From Neorickettsia sennetsu str. Miyayama (GTDB taxonomy: Bacteria; Pseudomonadota; Alphaproteobacteria; Rickettsiales; Anaplasmataceae): DNA of 64,000 bases. The first letter of the stretch is position 1, and every line of letters begins with the position of its first letter. The stretch covers positions 795,007-859,006 of the forward strand of contig NC_007798.1 in the NCBI RefSeq assembly GCF_000013165.1. Reading direction: 5' to 3'. The translations under genes were made by a program, and so were the position numbers. Positions 26,199 to 33,557 of this stretch are shown piece by piece. The notes under the pieces are model-generated. The model had not been told where the DNA came from. It saw only the letters and a program-made list of their open reading frames with translations, and did no database searches.

Positions 26199-26942
26199 TT
26201 AAATACCGAAATATCTCAGAATAAACGTCGTCAAAACGGTCACAGCAGTATAGATACTGATTTGTAATATCCTAATTGTACTGCCCAAAAGAAATTTACT
26301 ACTAGAATCAGTTGCTACCAGAAGCACGCGCTTTACCAATGTCAATTCTTCTTTGGCAGCACAACTCTGTGTCACCATCACATCTAATGGAATAGAAAGA
26401 ATACCAAAAACAAGTCCTAGAATAATCGATAAAAGCAGTGACATGTTCATGCTGAGGTAAAGCCTAGTCGCAATTTCATAGGATGAAGTCGCACCTAACC
26501 ACGCAACCGAATTTCTCAAGAAAGCTGGGAAAAGTATACTCAAAGCTCGACCTTTACCAAAGGCAAGATCTCCCTTGTTCCTCACAATCTCACGTACTTC
26601 CGGATATATAGTCAACACAGTCTCTATCGCTCCTCCGAGGAACGCTCTAACGAAGATGCCAACCAAAATACCGTACTGAACTGGAAGCACAATCTCCGAG
26701 ATCCTGTCACTCAAACCGAATGAAAGATTAGCAAGAAAGTTCATCGTAACGTACGGAAACACGCCACTGAAAAAAACTCCCACCGCTCCGCTTTTTCCAA
26801 ACGCATTAAAAAAAATGGAAGAGTAAGAAGCTGCTGTCTCCTGCCGAATAATCTTCAGGTACTGCAACGGTGCAACAGCGAACGCAACAACACCCGCAAA
26901 AGATGCATACACAAGAGGAACTAAAAAGAAAGAAAGCAACAT
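26199..26942 (-). CDS. mitochondrial-carrier-like (SLC25-type) membrane protein B
   Basis: A 247-residue paralogue of the downstream protein, with the same order of motifs. Repeat 1 is P25-L-Q-Y-L-K30-I-I-R-Q with VFFSGVFPYVTMNF about 27 residues later. Repeat 2 is GGAIETVLTIYPEVREIVRN with LFPAFLRNSVAW ... SYE. Repeat 3 is P185-L-D-V-M-V-T-Q, then LGSTIR. Six hydrophobic segments are visible. Repeat-1 and repeat-2 acidic residues are less canonical than in eukaryotic carriers (Gln in place of Asp/Glu). It lies 49 nt downstream of rpmJ and is probably co-transcribed with it and with protein A. It could act in the bacterial inner membrane or be delivered to host membranes; no signal decides this. 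Confidence 0.7.
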   Translation of the reverse strand: MLLSFFLVPLVYASFAGVVAFAVAPLQYLKIIRQETAASYSSIFFNAFGKSGAVGVFFSGVFPYVTMNFLANLSFGLSDRISEIVLPVQYGILVGIFVRAFLGGAIETVLTIYPEVREIVRNKGDLAFGKGRALSILFPAFLRNSVAWLGATSSYEIATRLYLSMNMSLLLSIILGLVFGILSIPLDVMVTQSCAAKEELTLVKRVLLVATDSSSKFLLGSTIRILQISIYTAVTVLTTFILRYFGI

Positions 26943-26991
26943 AAGCCGACGCTAGAGACCTAACTAAAGGCTGCAGAAAACCAAAACCAAG

Positions 26992-27126
26992 CTACTTGGA
27001 ACCTTGCCTTACGTTACAACGCGGATTTTTTCTATTGTATACGTATATACGCTTACCCCTCTTAGCAACGTACGAATTGCGGGCATCACGTTTTTTCGCT
27101 GACTTCAAAGAACCTATTACTTTCAT
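26992..27126 (-). CDS. rpmJ: 50S ribosomal protein L36
   Basis: A 44-residue protein starting MKVIGSLKSAKKRDARNSYV and continuing with AKRGKRIYVYNRKNPRCNVR and the end QGSK. This is the alphaproteobacterial L36 pattern (MKVxxSLKSxKxR ... RKGRVYVINKxNPRxKARQG). It keeps few of the zinc-ligand cysteines of zinc-type L36: only one Cys is seen, in NPRCNVRQG. It stands outside any ribosomal-protein operon, as is usual for this group, just upstream of the carrier-like pair. Confidence 0.9.
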   Translation of the reverse strand: MKVIGSLKSAKKRDARNSYVAKRGKRIYVYNRKNPRCNVRQGSK

Positions 27127-27366
27127 AAAACAACTACTCAGCTCGCAAATAGCCCACTATGTACAGACGGGCACATTGTACATTAAAAAAAGTCCTCGAA
27201 CAACCTCAACCGGTAAACAAGGATAAGTTTCACTAAAACCAGCATTAAACCTTAATTCAACGTCCTGGAACAGATAACTAAAGTCCTTTTTATCAGCGAA
27301 AGTCAAAAATTTTATTTCTTTTAAGTAAGGTGCTACTAATAATTTTAGACGCAAATTTTATCTGGA

Positions 27367-28293
27367 ATGCAGGGATTAAGATCAATCTTCAAAGGGATTT
27401 TCACTGCTATAATCACACCTTTTAAACGCAACACTCTGGATGTAGAAAGCTTAGAACGATTAATCGAAATTCAAGTAGCTAGTGCCGTAGATGGTATCGT
27501 AATAGCGGACTCGACCGGAGAAGGACATTCATTATCTCAATCGGAGTATTGTACCCTGGTAAAAAACGTAGCAGCAGTGCTTAAAAATAGGGTGCCTCTA
27601 GTTGTAAGTGTGCCACACTGTTCTACGACACAAGCTATCGATGTAATAACTCACCTAAAAAACAAAACAATTGAAGCATTCCTTGTTGCCGCACCGTATT
27701 ATCTACGCCCACAACAAGAAGGAATCTTTGAGCATTATCGACAGATTACAAACAAAACAAAGGCGAACATTATCATGTGCAACATACCACACAGATGTGC
27801 TATCAATGTAGAAAATGCAACAACACTGAAAATCATGGATCTGCCGGCTATATCAGCAATTGTTGATTTATCGGGAGATCTTGAATATCCAACAATACTG
27901 CGTAGAGAAAATGACCGCGTACCCATACTTACAGGGAATGATACGACATATGCAGCCCATAGACTCAACGGAGGAGATGGAATAGTATCCACACTAAGCA
28001 ACCTAATTCCAAAAGAAATGGTCACGTTGGAGAGAGCAATCTATAAAGGTAACTACGAAAACATCAAGAAGTTACATAAACTTATTTTTCCACTTGCCAA
28101 ATCTATGTCCTGCGAGACTAACCCAATACCTTTAAAATATGCCGTCAGTTGCATCTACAAGTACGTCACACCAAATGTCAGGCTCCCACTGACTGATGCA
28201 ACTACGTTAACTAGGCAGTTAATACATACTCTTCTAAGTAACTTAGAAAGGGAGAAACAAGAACACGAAATTTTATCCCTGATACAAAGTTGA
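27367..28293 (+). CDS. DapA-like (dihydrodipicolinate synthase family) protein lacking catalytic residues
   Basis: A 308-residue TIM-barrel protein that aligns end to end with 4-hydroxy-tetrahydrodipicolinate synthase: GIFTAIITPFKRNTLDVESL, APYYLRPQQEGIFEHYRQ, ETNPIPLKYAV and VRLPLTDAT are kept. The active site is not. The Schiff-base lysine region GIKEATGN of E. coli DapA reads AIVDLSGD here (Lys to Val, codon GTT). The catalytic-tyrosine segment YNVPSRTG reads CNIPHRCA (Tyr to Cys). GTTGES reads DSTGEG. The aldolase reaction should therefore be impossible. An intact frame suggests a retained, repurposed fold. It may be annotated dapA by homology alone. Confidence 0.85.
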   Translation: MQGLRSIFKGIFTAIITPFKRNTLDVESLERLIEIQVASAVDGIVIADSTGEGHSLSQSEYCTLVKNVAAVLKNRVPLVVSVPHCSTTQAIDVITHLKNKTIEAFLVAAPYYLRPQQEGIFEHYRQITNKTKANIIMCNIPHRCAINVENATTLKIMDLPAISAIVDLSGDLEYPTILRRENDRVPILTGNDTTYAAHRLNGGDGIVSTLSNLIPKEMVTLERAIYKGNYENIKKLHKLIFPLAKSMSCETNPIPLKYAVSCIYKYVTPNVRLPLTDATTLTRQLIHTLLSNLEREKQEHEILSLIQS

Positions 28294-29037
28294 TTGGAAA
28301 AAAGATTCAATCCTAACGAATACTTCTCCCCAAACATTCTCTAGGCAGAGCATTCACATCTATCCGGCTTTCTAAGCCAGATATCTTCCTCTACCTGCCA
28401 CAAGAACCAGAATACCGCTCAGGGTAGTCAGTTTATCTTGCAGAACGAAATCGTTTTAAGCAAAAATAAGTGTTCCAACTCGTCTTTTAGCTTTCCAAAT
28501 ACATGAACAATCAACATGAGCACACACGCTATAACAAGAATTGTCACATCATATTCAAGATCACCAATCTACCCAGGAAGAGAACATAGAATCATAACGA
28601 ATTAGACCTAATTACAGAAGGCCACCACCTGCAACATGGGAAATCCGACAAAGGAGCACTTCTTTTACCAGAACTGAACACACTAAGTTGTGTTTAAAGG
28701 AATCGTTGTAGGGAAGAGTCAATTGCTAGATTAGAGTGTATGCATAAATGTATAACTTGGTGGATTAATCGGAATACAGTGCCCCTAAAGCAGAATAAAA
28801 TTAACGGTACTATGGAACACAACAAAATACTCCAAACAGACCGAGAATCCAGACTATTTATCCTTGCAACTTAAATTATTTTAAATTGTGCAAGAAGGAT
28901 CTGCTAGAACAGCGAAGCATCCGCAGGACAAGAGCTTCAGGAACGAAAATAGAGGAGAGGAGTACAACCCAGTACTCATTGGACAATGCCACAGAATTAT
29001 TTTACCATAGCGTGATCTGATTCCGAGTTTACTGGAT
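28294..29037. other. 744-nt intergenic region, no gene recognised
   Basis: Both strands were read for short proteins, tRNAs and known small RNAs; nothing convincing was found. A short hairpin GGCTT-TCT-AAGCC lies near 28367-28380, about 75 nt past the DapA-like stop. The segment is unusually long for this compact region and could be a decayed gene or hold an unrecognised RNA. Confidence 0.4.
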
Positions 29038-29559
29038 ATGCCTAGTCCTGAAAAGTATAATCTAACTCTAAGGATCCTGCATTGGATCTTGGCGTTTGCG
29101 GTGATCGCTATGCTCGTAAGCGGATTCACTATGAGCAGCTATCTGACTCCACCTTTGAAGTTCATTGTTTACGGAAAGCACAAGGCGATTGGTATGACGG
29201 TTGGTGTTCTGATGATCATAAGGCTAGCAATTCGCGTGTGTTTTAACATCCCAGAAACACAATTTTCCAGGTTGGAAAATATTGTGTTGGGTGTTGTGCA
29301 TTCTTTGCTTTATGTTTTGACAATTGGAGCTGTTTTCTCAGGATACTTAATGTCTTGCAGTGCCGGCAAACCTGTTTCCTGGTTTGGAATTTTCGAATTC
29401 CCATCGTTGTTTCAACAAAACCCAGATATCGCAAAAATAGCACATGATGCACATCAGGTCATCATATATCTTCTCGCTTGCCTGGTTGTGCTTCATATTT
29501 TAGCAACCCTGAAGCATTTAATTATTGATAAGGAGAATATTTTTAAACGAATATTTTAG
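29038..29559 (+). CDS. cytochrome b561
   Basis: A 173-residue inner-membrane dihaem protein with four transmembrane helices. Histidines sit in the expected places: LRILHWILAF (helix 1), GKHKAIGMTVGVLMIIRL (helix 2), VHSLLYVLTIG (helix 3), and HDAHQVIIYLLACLVVLHIL (helix 4). It belongs to the prokaryotic CybB type, an electron shuttle to or from ubiquinone. The next frame begins about 1 nt after its stop. Confidence 0.93.
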   Translation: MPSPEKYNLTLRILHWILAFAVIAMLVSGFTMSSYLTPPLKFIVYGKHKAIGMTVGVLMIIRLAIRVCFNIPETQFSRLENIVLGVVHSLLYVLTIGAVFSGYLMSCSAGKPVSWFGIFEFPSLFQQNPDIAKIAHDAHQVIIYLLACLVVLHILATLKHLIIDKENIFKRIF

Positions 29560-29560
29560 C

Positions 29561-29863
29561 GTGGCTCCAGCACCTTATGCATGTTATGAGGTCTTTTGTA
29601 CGTTGGGCTTTTTCTTGATTGATTTGTTTTTTAGGACACTGAGGCAGAAGTCTCTTCTTTGGCTCGGGTTTCTCTTCTTCGAGTCGGTACTTCGGGGCGT
29701 TGTGACGCTGGCACGCGGAACTAAATGGATAGCCGCAGGCGCAAGTTTCTGTATCGCTGTGACAAATAACATAGCCAAAACTTTAATAAGTTGTGATGAA
29801 ATATCACTGAAGGATTGCATTAGAACACATAGTACTGACAATCATACCCAACATAATGAATGA
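29561..29863 (+). CDS. hypothetical protein between cytochrome b561 and a phosphatase
   Basis: About 100 residues from a GTG at 29561, or longer from an ATG at 29525 overlapping the cytochrome gene. It is cysteine- and aromatic-rich (YACYEVFCTLGFFLIDLFFRTL) with a second hydrophobic segment (WLGFLFFESVLRGVV) and a polar tail. I do not recognise it. It overlaps the HAD gene start by 8 nt, as operon genes often do. It could be a small membrane protein or a spurious frame. Confidence 0.4.
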   Translation: MAPAPYACYEVFCTLGFFLIDLFFRTLRQKSLLWLGFLFFESVLRGVVTLARGTKWIAAGASFCIAVTNNIAKTLISCDEISLKDCIRTHSTDNHTQHNE

Positions 29864-30500
29864 AAAATTGAACACCAAGGCAAAAGTCACTCCTGAAGCA
29901 ATATTATTTGATTGGGATAACACTATTGTTGATACACGAGTCATGATCCTAAATGCAGTTAACAAAACGCTGAGTCACTTTGGCAAACCAGCGCTTGATA
30001 GAGACATGAATGCACCGGAAAGAATGGATTTCTTTAAACAGACTTTTGGAGAGGAATGGGTTTTCGCTTATTCGCTATTCACAGATCACCTTAGATCCGA
30101 GAACCCGGGACCGCTACAGATATTTCCAGGATTCACATCATTTTTGGATTTGATAGCTGAAAGGCGCATATTTACGGGTATAGTCAGCAATAAATATAAC
30201 GAACTACTCAAAAAAGAGGTCGATTCTCTCGGACTAACGGATCGATTTGATGTCATAGTCGGCTCAGGTGATACAGACCAGGATAAACCTTCAGCAAAAC
30301 CACTACTGTACGCTCTATCGATAGGTAACATTACTCCATCGAAAGAAACTGTTCTTTTTATCGGTGACAGCGCAACGGACATGGAGTGCGCAAGGAATGC
30401 AACTGTACGTGGTATTGCATATCGAGCGACTCCAATAGAAGGCTTTGAGAATATACCAATCATACGGCATTATGACCAGGCAAAAATATTAATACCCTAA
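29856..30500 (+). CDS. HAD-superfamily phosphatase, phosphoglycolate-phosphatase-like
   Basis: A 214-residue haloacid-dehalogenase enzyme. Motif I LFDWDNTIVDT (DxDxT-type; the position after the first Asp is Trp) is near residue 18, motif II TGIVSNKYN is mid-protein, Lys is in DQDKPSAKP, and motif III/IV is VLFIGDSATDMECARNA. A helical cap follows motif I. It resembles Gph/PGMB-type small-molecule phosphatases, in which the substrate cannot be read from sequence. Probably cytosolic. Confidence 0.88.
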   Translation: MNEKLNTKAKVTPEAILFDWDNTIVDTRVMILNAVNKTLSHFGKPALDRDMNAPERMDFFKQTFGEEWVFAYSLFTDHLRSENPGPLQIFPGFTSFLDLIAERRIFTGIVSNKYNELLKKEVDSLGLTDRFDVIVGSGDTDQDKPSAKPLLYALSIGNITPSKETVLFIGDSATDMECARNATVRGIAYRATPIEGFENIPIIRHYDQAKILIP

Positions 30501-30570
30501 GGATATACCAGGTCCTATTGACAAAGAGCACTTCAATGTAATCAAATGGCACTAGTCTTACCTTATCTGC

Positions 30571-31338
30571 ATGTATAGCAAATCGAGTTATCTCATGATT
30601 CTCAAATTCTATGATAGACTCGGCATGGATACTATGACTGCTGATATTTCCTCACCTAACCAAGCATCTATCACGCAAGTTGGTGGAATGCCCATTGATA
30701 TGAAAGAGTCCGCTGAAAGCACAGCACGTAAGCATAAAACTCCGGAAAGAGATCTGACATACGTAACAACTCTCGGCGAGCTTAAGGCGCTCGTCTACAA
30801 TTTTGAAGGCTGTCAGCTTAAAAAGAGTGCTAAAAACACAGTTTTTTGTGATGGCAATCCGGATGCAAAAATTATGTTAATTGGTGAAGCACCTGGAGAA
30901 CAAGAAGATAAGCTTGGAATTCCTTTTTGTGGCAGGAGCGGTAACTTGTTAGATAAAATGCTTCAAGCTATAGGACTGGACCGAACGAAGGTATACATAA
31001 CAAATGCAGTTTTCTGGAGACCACCTGGAAATAGACGACCGACCCCCGAAGAAATAGAGATTTGCAAGCCATTCTTAGAACACCATATACGCCTTGTATT
31101 ACCCAAGTTAATCGTGCTACTTGGTTCTACGGCTGCTTCTTCGGTTTTAAAAAGCCAAGACAGAATTTCTACATTGAGAAATAAATTGCACGAGTATAAA
31201 AATCCATTTATTCGCGAGGGAATTACTACGACCGTAATGTTTCACCCATCGTATCTCTTGAGACAGCCTGCTCAGAAAAAATTGGCCTGGGAAGATTTAA
31301 AACTTATTCGTTCATATATTGACACCCATGGTCTTTAA
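30571..31338 (+). CDS. uracil-DNA glycosylase, family 4 type
   Basis: A 255-residue DNA-repair enzyme that removes uracil from DNA. The core starts MLIGEAPGEQEDKLGIPFCG (GEAPG motif) and continues with SGNLLDKML, TNAVFWRPPGNRRPTPEE and the catalytic-site segment MFHPSYLLRQP. Family-4 enzymes bind a 4Fe-4S cluster through four cysteines; here positions corresponding to the second (GCQLKK) and third (VFWRPPGN) read Lys and Trp, so the cluster is probably absent. The N-terminal LKFYDRLGMDTM block resembles alphaproteobacterial members. The gene overlaps mlaA by 20 nt. Confidence 0.9.
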   Translation: MYSKSSYLMILKFYDRLGMDTMTADISSPNQASITQVGGMPIDMKESAESTARKHKTPERDLTYVTTLGELKALVYNFEGCQLKKSAKNTVFCDGNPDAKIMLIGEAPGEQEDKLGIPFCGRSGNLLDKMLQAIGLDRTKVYITNAVFWRPPGNRRPTPEEIEICKPFLEHHIRLVLPKLIVLLGSTAASSVLKSQDRISTLRNKLHEYKNPFIREGITTTVMFHPSYLLRQPAQKKLAWEDLKLIRSYIDTHGL

Positions 31339-32095
31339 CTTTAGTGGAGTAAATAGATTCTTTCTTATTCTTTTTGCACTAGCGTCCCTAACTCTCACAC
31401 CGCGCCTGGGCAAGACAACTGAAGAACTCGATATATTATTCTACTACCCAAAAACAACAAGCACCGTGGTAACAAAAGTCTATGATCCCATGGAGAAACT
31501 TAATAGGAGGATATTCAAAATGAATAGCCTACTTTTCAAGTACCTAAAATCTTCCGCTAATAAAAAACTTTTCCGAGGAACAAATCCTGGAAAATCTCGT
31601 GCAGGTCGTAAAGGTATGGACTCCGCAAAGTATTTACTTCTTAACATTGCAGATAATCTTTCCGAACCGAGCTATGTGATTAACCATTTTCTACAGGGTA
31701 ACCCAAAAAATGCTGTGGTAGAATTTTGGCGGTTTTTTATCAATTCCACACTTGGTATATTCGGAACCTTCGACATAGCACAGACTCTGGGTCTAGAGAA
31801 GAAGACAACTTCCTATAGAAAGACACTCATCATGTATGGGATAAAAAATGGACCATTCATAATGTTCCCACTGTTTGGTGCGACATCACTAAGGAACAGT
31901 GTTGCTGCCCTGCTTGAAATTCTTACGAATCCATTGAATCTCGTGATACAACATAAATTTGTACCATTCACGGTATACAATTGCTCCCAAATTGCTAGAG
32001 AAATTGATTACTACGACATAGTTTTTGAAAACAGCATTGACCCTTATATAAAACTGCGCACCTTTTTGGTAAATTACGATGCGGCATTCAAATAA
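31319..32095 (+). CDS. mlaA: MlaA-family outer-membrane lipid-asymmetry protein
   Basis: A 258-residue VacJ/MlaA homologue that extracts misplaced phospholipids from the outer leaflet. Family blocks are YDPMEKLNRRIFKMN, DNLSEPSYVINHFLQG, WRFFINSTLGIFGTFDIAQ, FPLFGATSLRNSV and DYYDIVFENSIDPYIKLR. The N-terminus has a hydrophobic export segment (FLILFALASLTL), but no cysteine is present there, so lipidation typical of MlaA is absent. It overlaps the uracil-DNA glycosylase gene upstream and mlaC downstream (17 nt), suggesting translational coupling. Confidence 0.93.
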   Translation: MTPMVFNFSGVNRFFLILFALASLTLTPRLGKTTEELDILFYYPKTTSTVVTKVYDPMEKLNRRIFKMNSLLFKYLKSSANKKLFRGTNPGKSRAGRKGMDSAKYLLLNIADNLSEPSYVINHFLQGNPKNAVVEFWRFFINSTLGIFGTFDIAQTLGLEKKTTSYRKTLIMYGIKNGPFIMFPLFGATSLRNSVAALLEILTNPLNLVIQHKFVPFTVYNCSQIAREIDYYDIVFENSIDPYIKLRTFLVNYDAAFK

Positions 32096-32687
32096 AGAAA
32101 AATGGCTAATTTGGCTACTGTTTATAACGCTTTTTTTTCCTTCGAGGATCTTTGCACAAGGCTCCACAGGTGAGTTTATCTCATCCCTATATACAGATGT
32201 AACAACCATCAGCAATTCCAACATCTCAGAGCTAGACAAACTACAGCATATGACGAATCTAATTGAGGAAAACATTGACTTCCAAAGAGTTGTGCGCTTC
32301 GTATTGGGAAGGAACATAAACAAGCTATCACTCGAAGAATTACAGGCGTTTACCGAGGGCTATAAAAGGACTACTTCCATTAAATACGCAAAACTCATGA
32401 TTAAGAAGCTTAGGTACTATAAAATCCTGCGTGAGGAAAACTTAGGCAATCAAAGACATCTAGTCCAGACGGTCCTCCAGGAAAAGCTCGAGAGCAGTGT
32501 ACCACTAAGGATAGACTACCTCGTTACGGTGGAGGATAAAAAGTACAAAATTCTCGATATAATCATTTCCGGAAGTATAAGCATGGCGATGGCGGATCGG
32601 GAAGAAATAGAGAGCTTTCTCCAGGACAATACATCAGAAGGACTTTTAGCGAAAATTATAGAGACACAACCAAGTGACAAAACATAG
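32079..32687 (+). CDS. mlaC: MlaC-like periplasmic phospholipid carrier
   Basis: A 202-residue protein of the Ttg2D/MlaC family, which ferries phospholipid between MlaA and the inner-membrane MlaFEDB complex. It has a signal peptide (LLFITLFFPSRIFA). Helical segments follow, with ENIDFQRVVRFVLGRN (the MlaC DFxxm-xxVLG block). The C-terminal beta segment includes RIDYLVTVEDKKYKILDIII. Together with mlaA it forms a two-gene part of the pathway; MlaFEDB genes are not in this window. Confidence 0.88.
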   Translation: MRHSNKEKWLIWLLFITLFFPSRIFAQGSTGEFISSLYTDVTTISNSNISELDKLQHMTNLIEENIDFQRVVRFVLGRNINKLSLEELQAFTEGYKRTTSIKYAKLMIKKLRYYKILREENLGNQRHLVQTVLQEKLESSVPLRIDYLVTVEDKKYKILDIIISGSISMAMADREEIESFLQDNTSEGLLAKIIETQPSDKT

Positions 32688-32688
32688 G

Positions 32689-32704
32689 AGGTTGCGTACA
32701 ACCT
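32689..32704 (+). terminator. short hairpin after mlaC
   Basis: AGGTTG-CGTA-CAACCT, a perfect 6-bp stem with a 4-nt loop, lies directly after the mlaC stop. No T-run follows, so it is weak as a terminator. It lies between convergent mlaC and the DUF2610 gene. Confidence 0.3.
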
Positions 32705-32741
32705 GCTGGCCTCGGCTTAGAAGTGATTGGATTGTACGGAG

Positions 32742-33044
32742 TTACTCGTTGGTCTGCTTACCGTCAAAAGCAAATTCTTCTTCCTTGGGCTGGGTTTCTT
32801 CTTGTTCAGCCACTTTTAGTGCATAAACGCACAAATCCTCAAAAGAAACATTGTTCTCCTCAGCAAGTTCTCTTAATTTTGAGAGGCTGTCCATGACCTT
32901 CTGTGGAACAACCCCCCCACGTTCTTTTGACAACCACGTAGCCTGATTGTAAATGGGGTGCGTATCCCGTCTGGGAGAGCCAATATATATTGTAAAAGGA
33001 GCAGTTTGGGAACCAAATTGGCAAGGTACTGTAAACTTTTTCAC
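32742..33044 (-). CDS. DUF2610-type conserved protein
   Basis: A 100-residue protein starting MKKFTVPCQFGSQTAPFTIY, then IGSPRRDTHPIYNQATWLSK, ERGGVVPQKVMDSLSKLREL and NNVSFEDLCVYAL. I recognise this as the DUF2610 family, found mainly in Rickettsiales and relatives. Its function is unknown. The segment resembles a small nucleic-acid-binding or toxin-antitoxin-like fold only superficially, and I make no claim. The acidic tail EEEFAFDGKQTNE is variable. Confidence 0.85.
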   Translation of the reverse strand: MKKFTVPCQFGSQTAPFTIYIGSPRRDTHPIYNQATWLSKERGGVVPQKVMDSLSKLRELAEENNVSFEDLCVYALKVAEQEETQPKEEEFAFDGKQTNE

Positions 33045-33079
33045 GTCTTATAGAGATAATCTTGCGGGATATACCGCTA

Positions 33080-33315
33080 AATATTTAAAAGGACCCTACA
33101 AAAACAACTAACACCTGCAAGTTAAGCTAGGATCGCTGAACATTCTAATACAGCTGCTGACAGGAGTATACTACTGAATATTTAAAAAAGCCCTATGAAA
33201 ACAACTAACACCTGCAAGTTAAGCTAGGATCGCTGAACATTCCAATACAGCCGCTGACAGGAGTATACTACTGAATATTTAAAAAAGCCCCACAAAAACA
33301 ACTTACAAGCGCAAG
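33080..33315. repeat. 97-bp tandem direct repeat, about 2.4 copies
   Basis: Units begin AATATTTAAAA at 33080, 33177 and 33274, an exact 97-nt period. The first two units are nearly identical, sharing CACCTGCAAGTTAAGCTAGG, GATCGCTGAACATTC and CTGACAGGAGTATACTACTG. The third is truncated and diverges after about 40 nt. The array sits in the 465-nt non-coding gap between the DUF2610 gene and the hlyD-like gene. No open frame spans it. Copy number is likely to vary between strains; the rest of the gap shows nothing else. Confidence 0.9.
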
Positions 33316-33557
33316 CTGGTCTGGGATTGCTAAATTCCATAAACTGAACACAAGCGTAAATATGAAGTGTATTTGCATGTTGTGCGTGGTCAAAAGCAAT
33401 TTTGGCAGATCACCTATTTCATGGCGATTATCTAAAGCATAGATACCTTCTGATCTAAAGAAAAAGAAATTAAAATAATTTAAGCTCACTAACCTACAAA
33501 GTAGAGTGATTGTGTAATAGGATTAGCCGACCAAGGCAGCATTCGTGTGTCAGAGAA

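Noticed and set aside
27157..27354. 65-codon minus-strand frame upstream of rpmJ
   Set aside because: No family likeness, and it lies entirely in the divergent gap next to the DapA-like start. The composition is unremarkable. It may be chance.
33268..33489. 73-codon minus-strand frame in the repeat region
   Set aside because: Overlaps the truncated repeat unit and shows no protein-like features.
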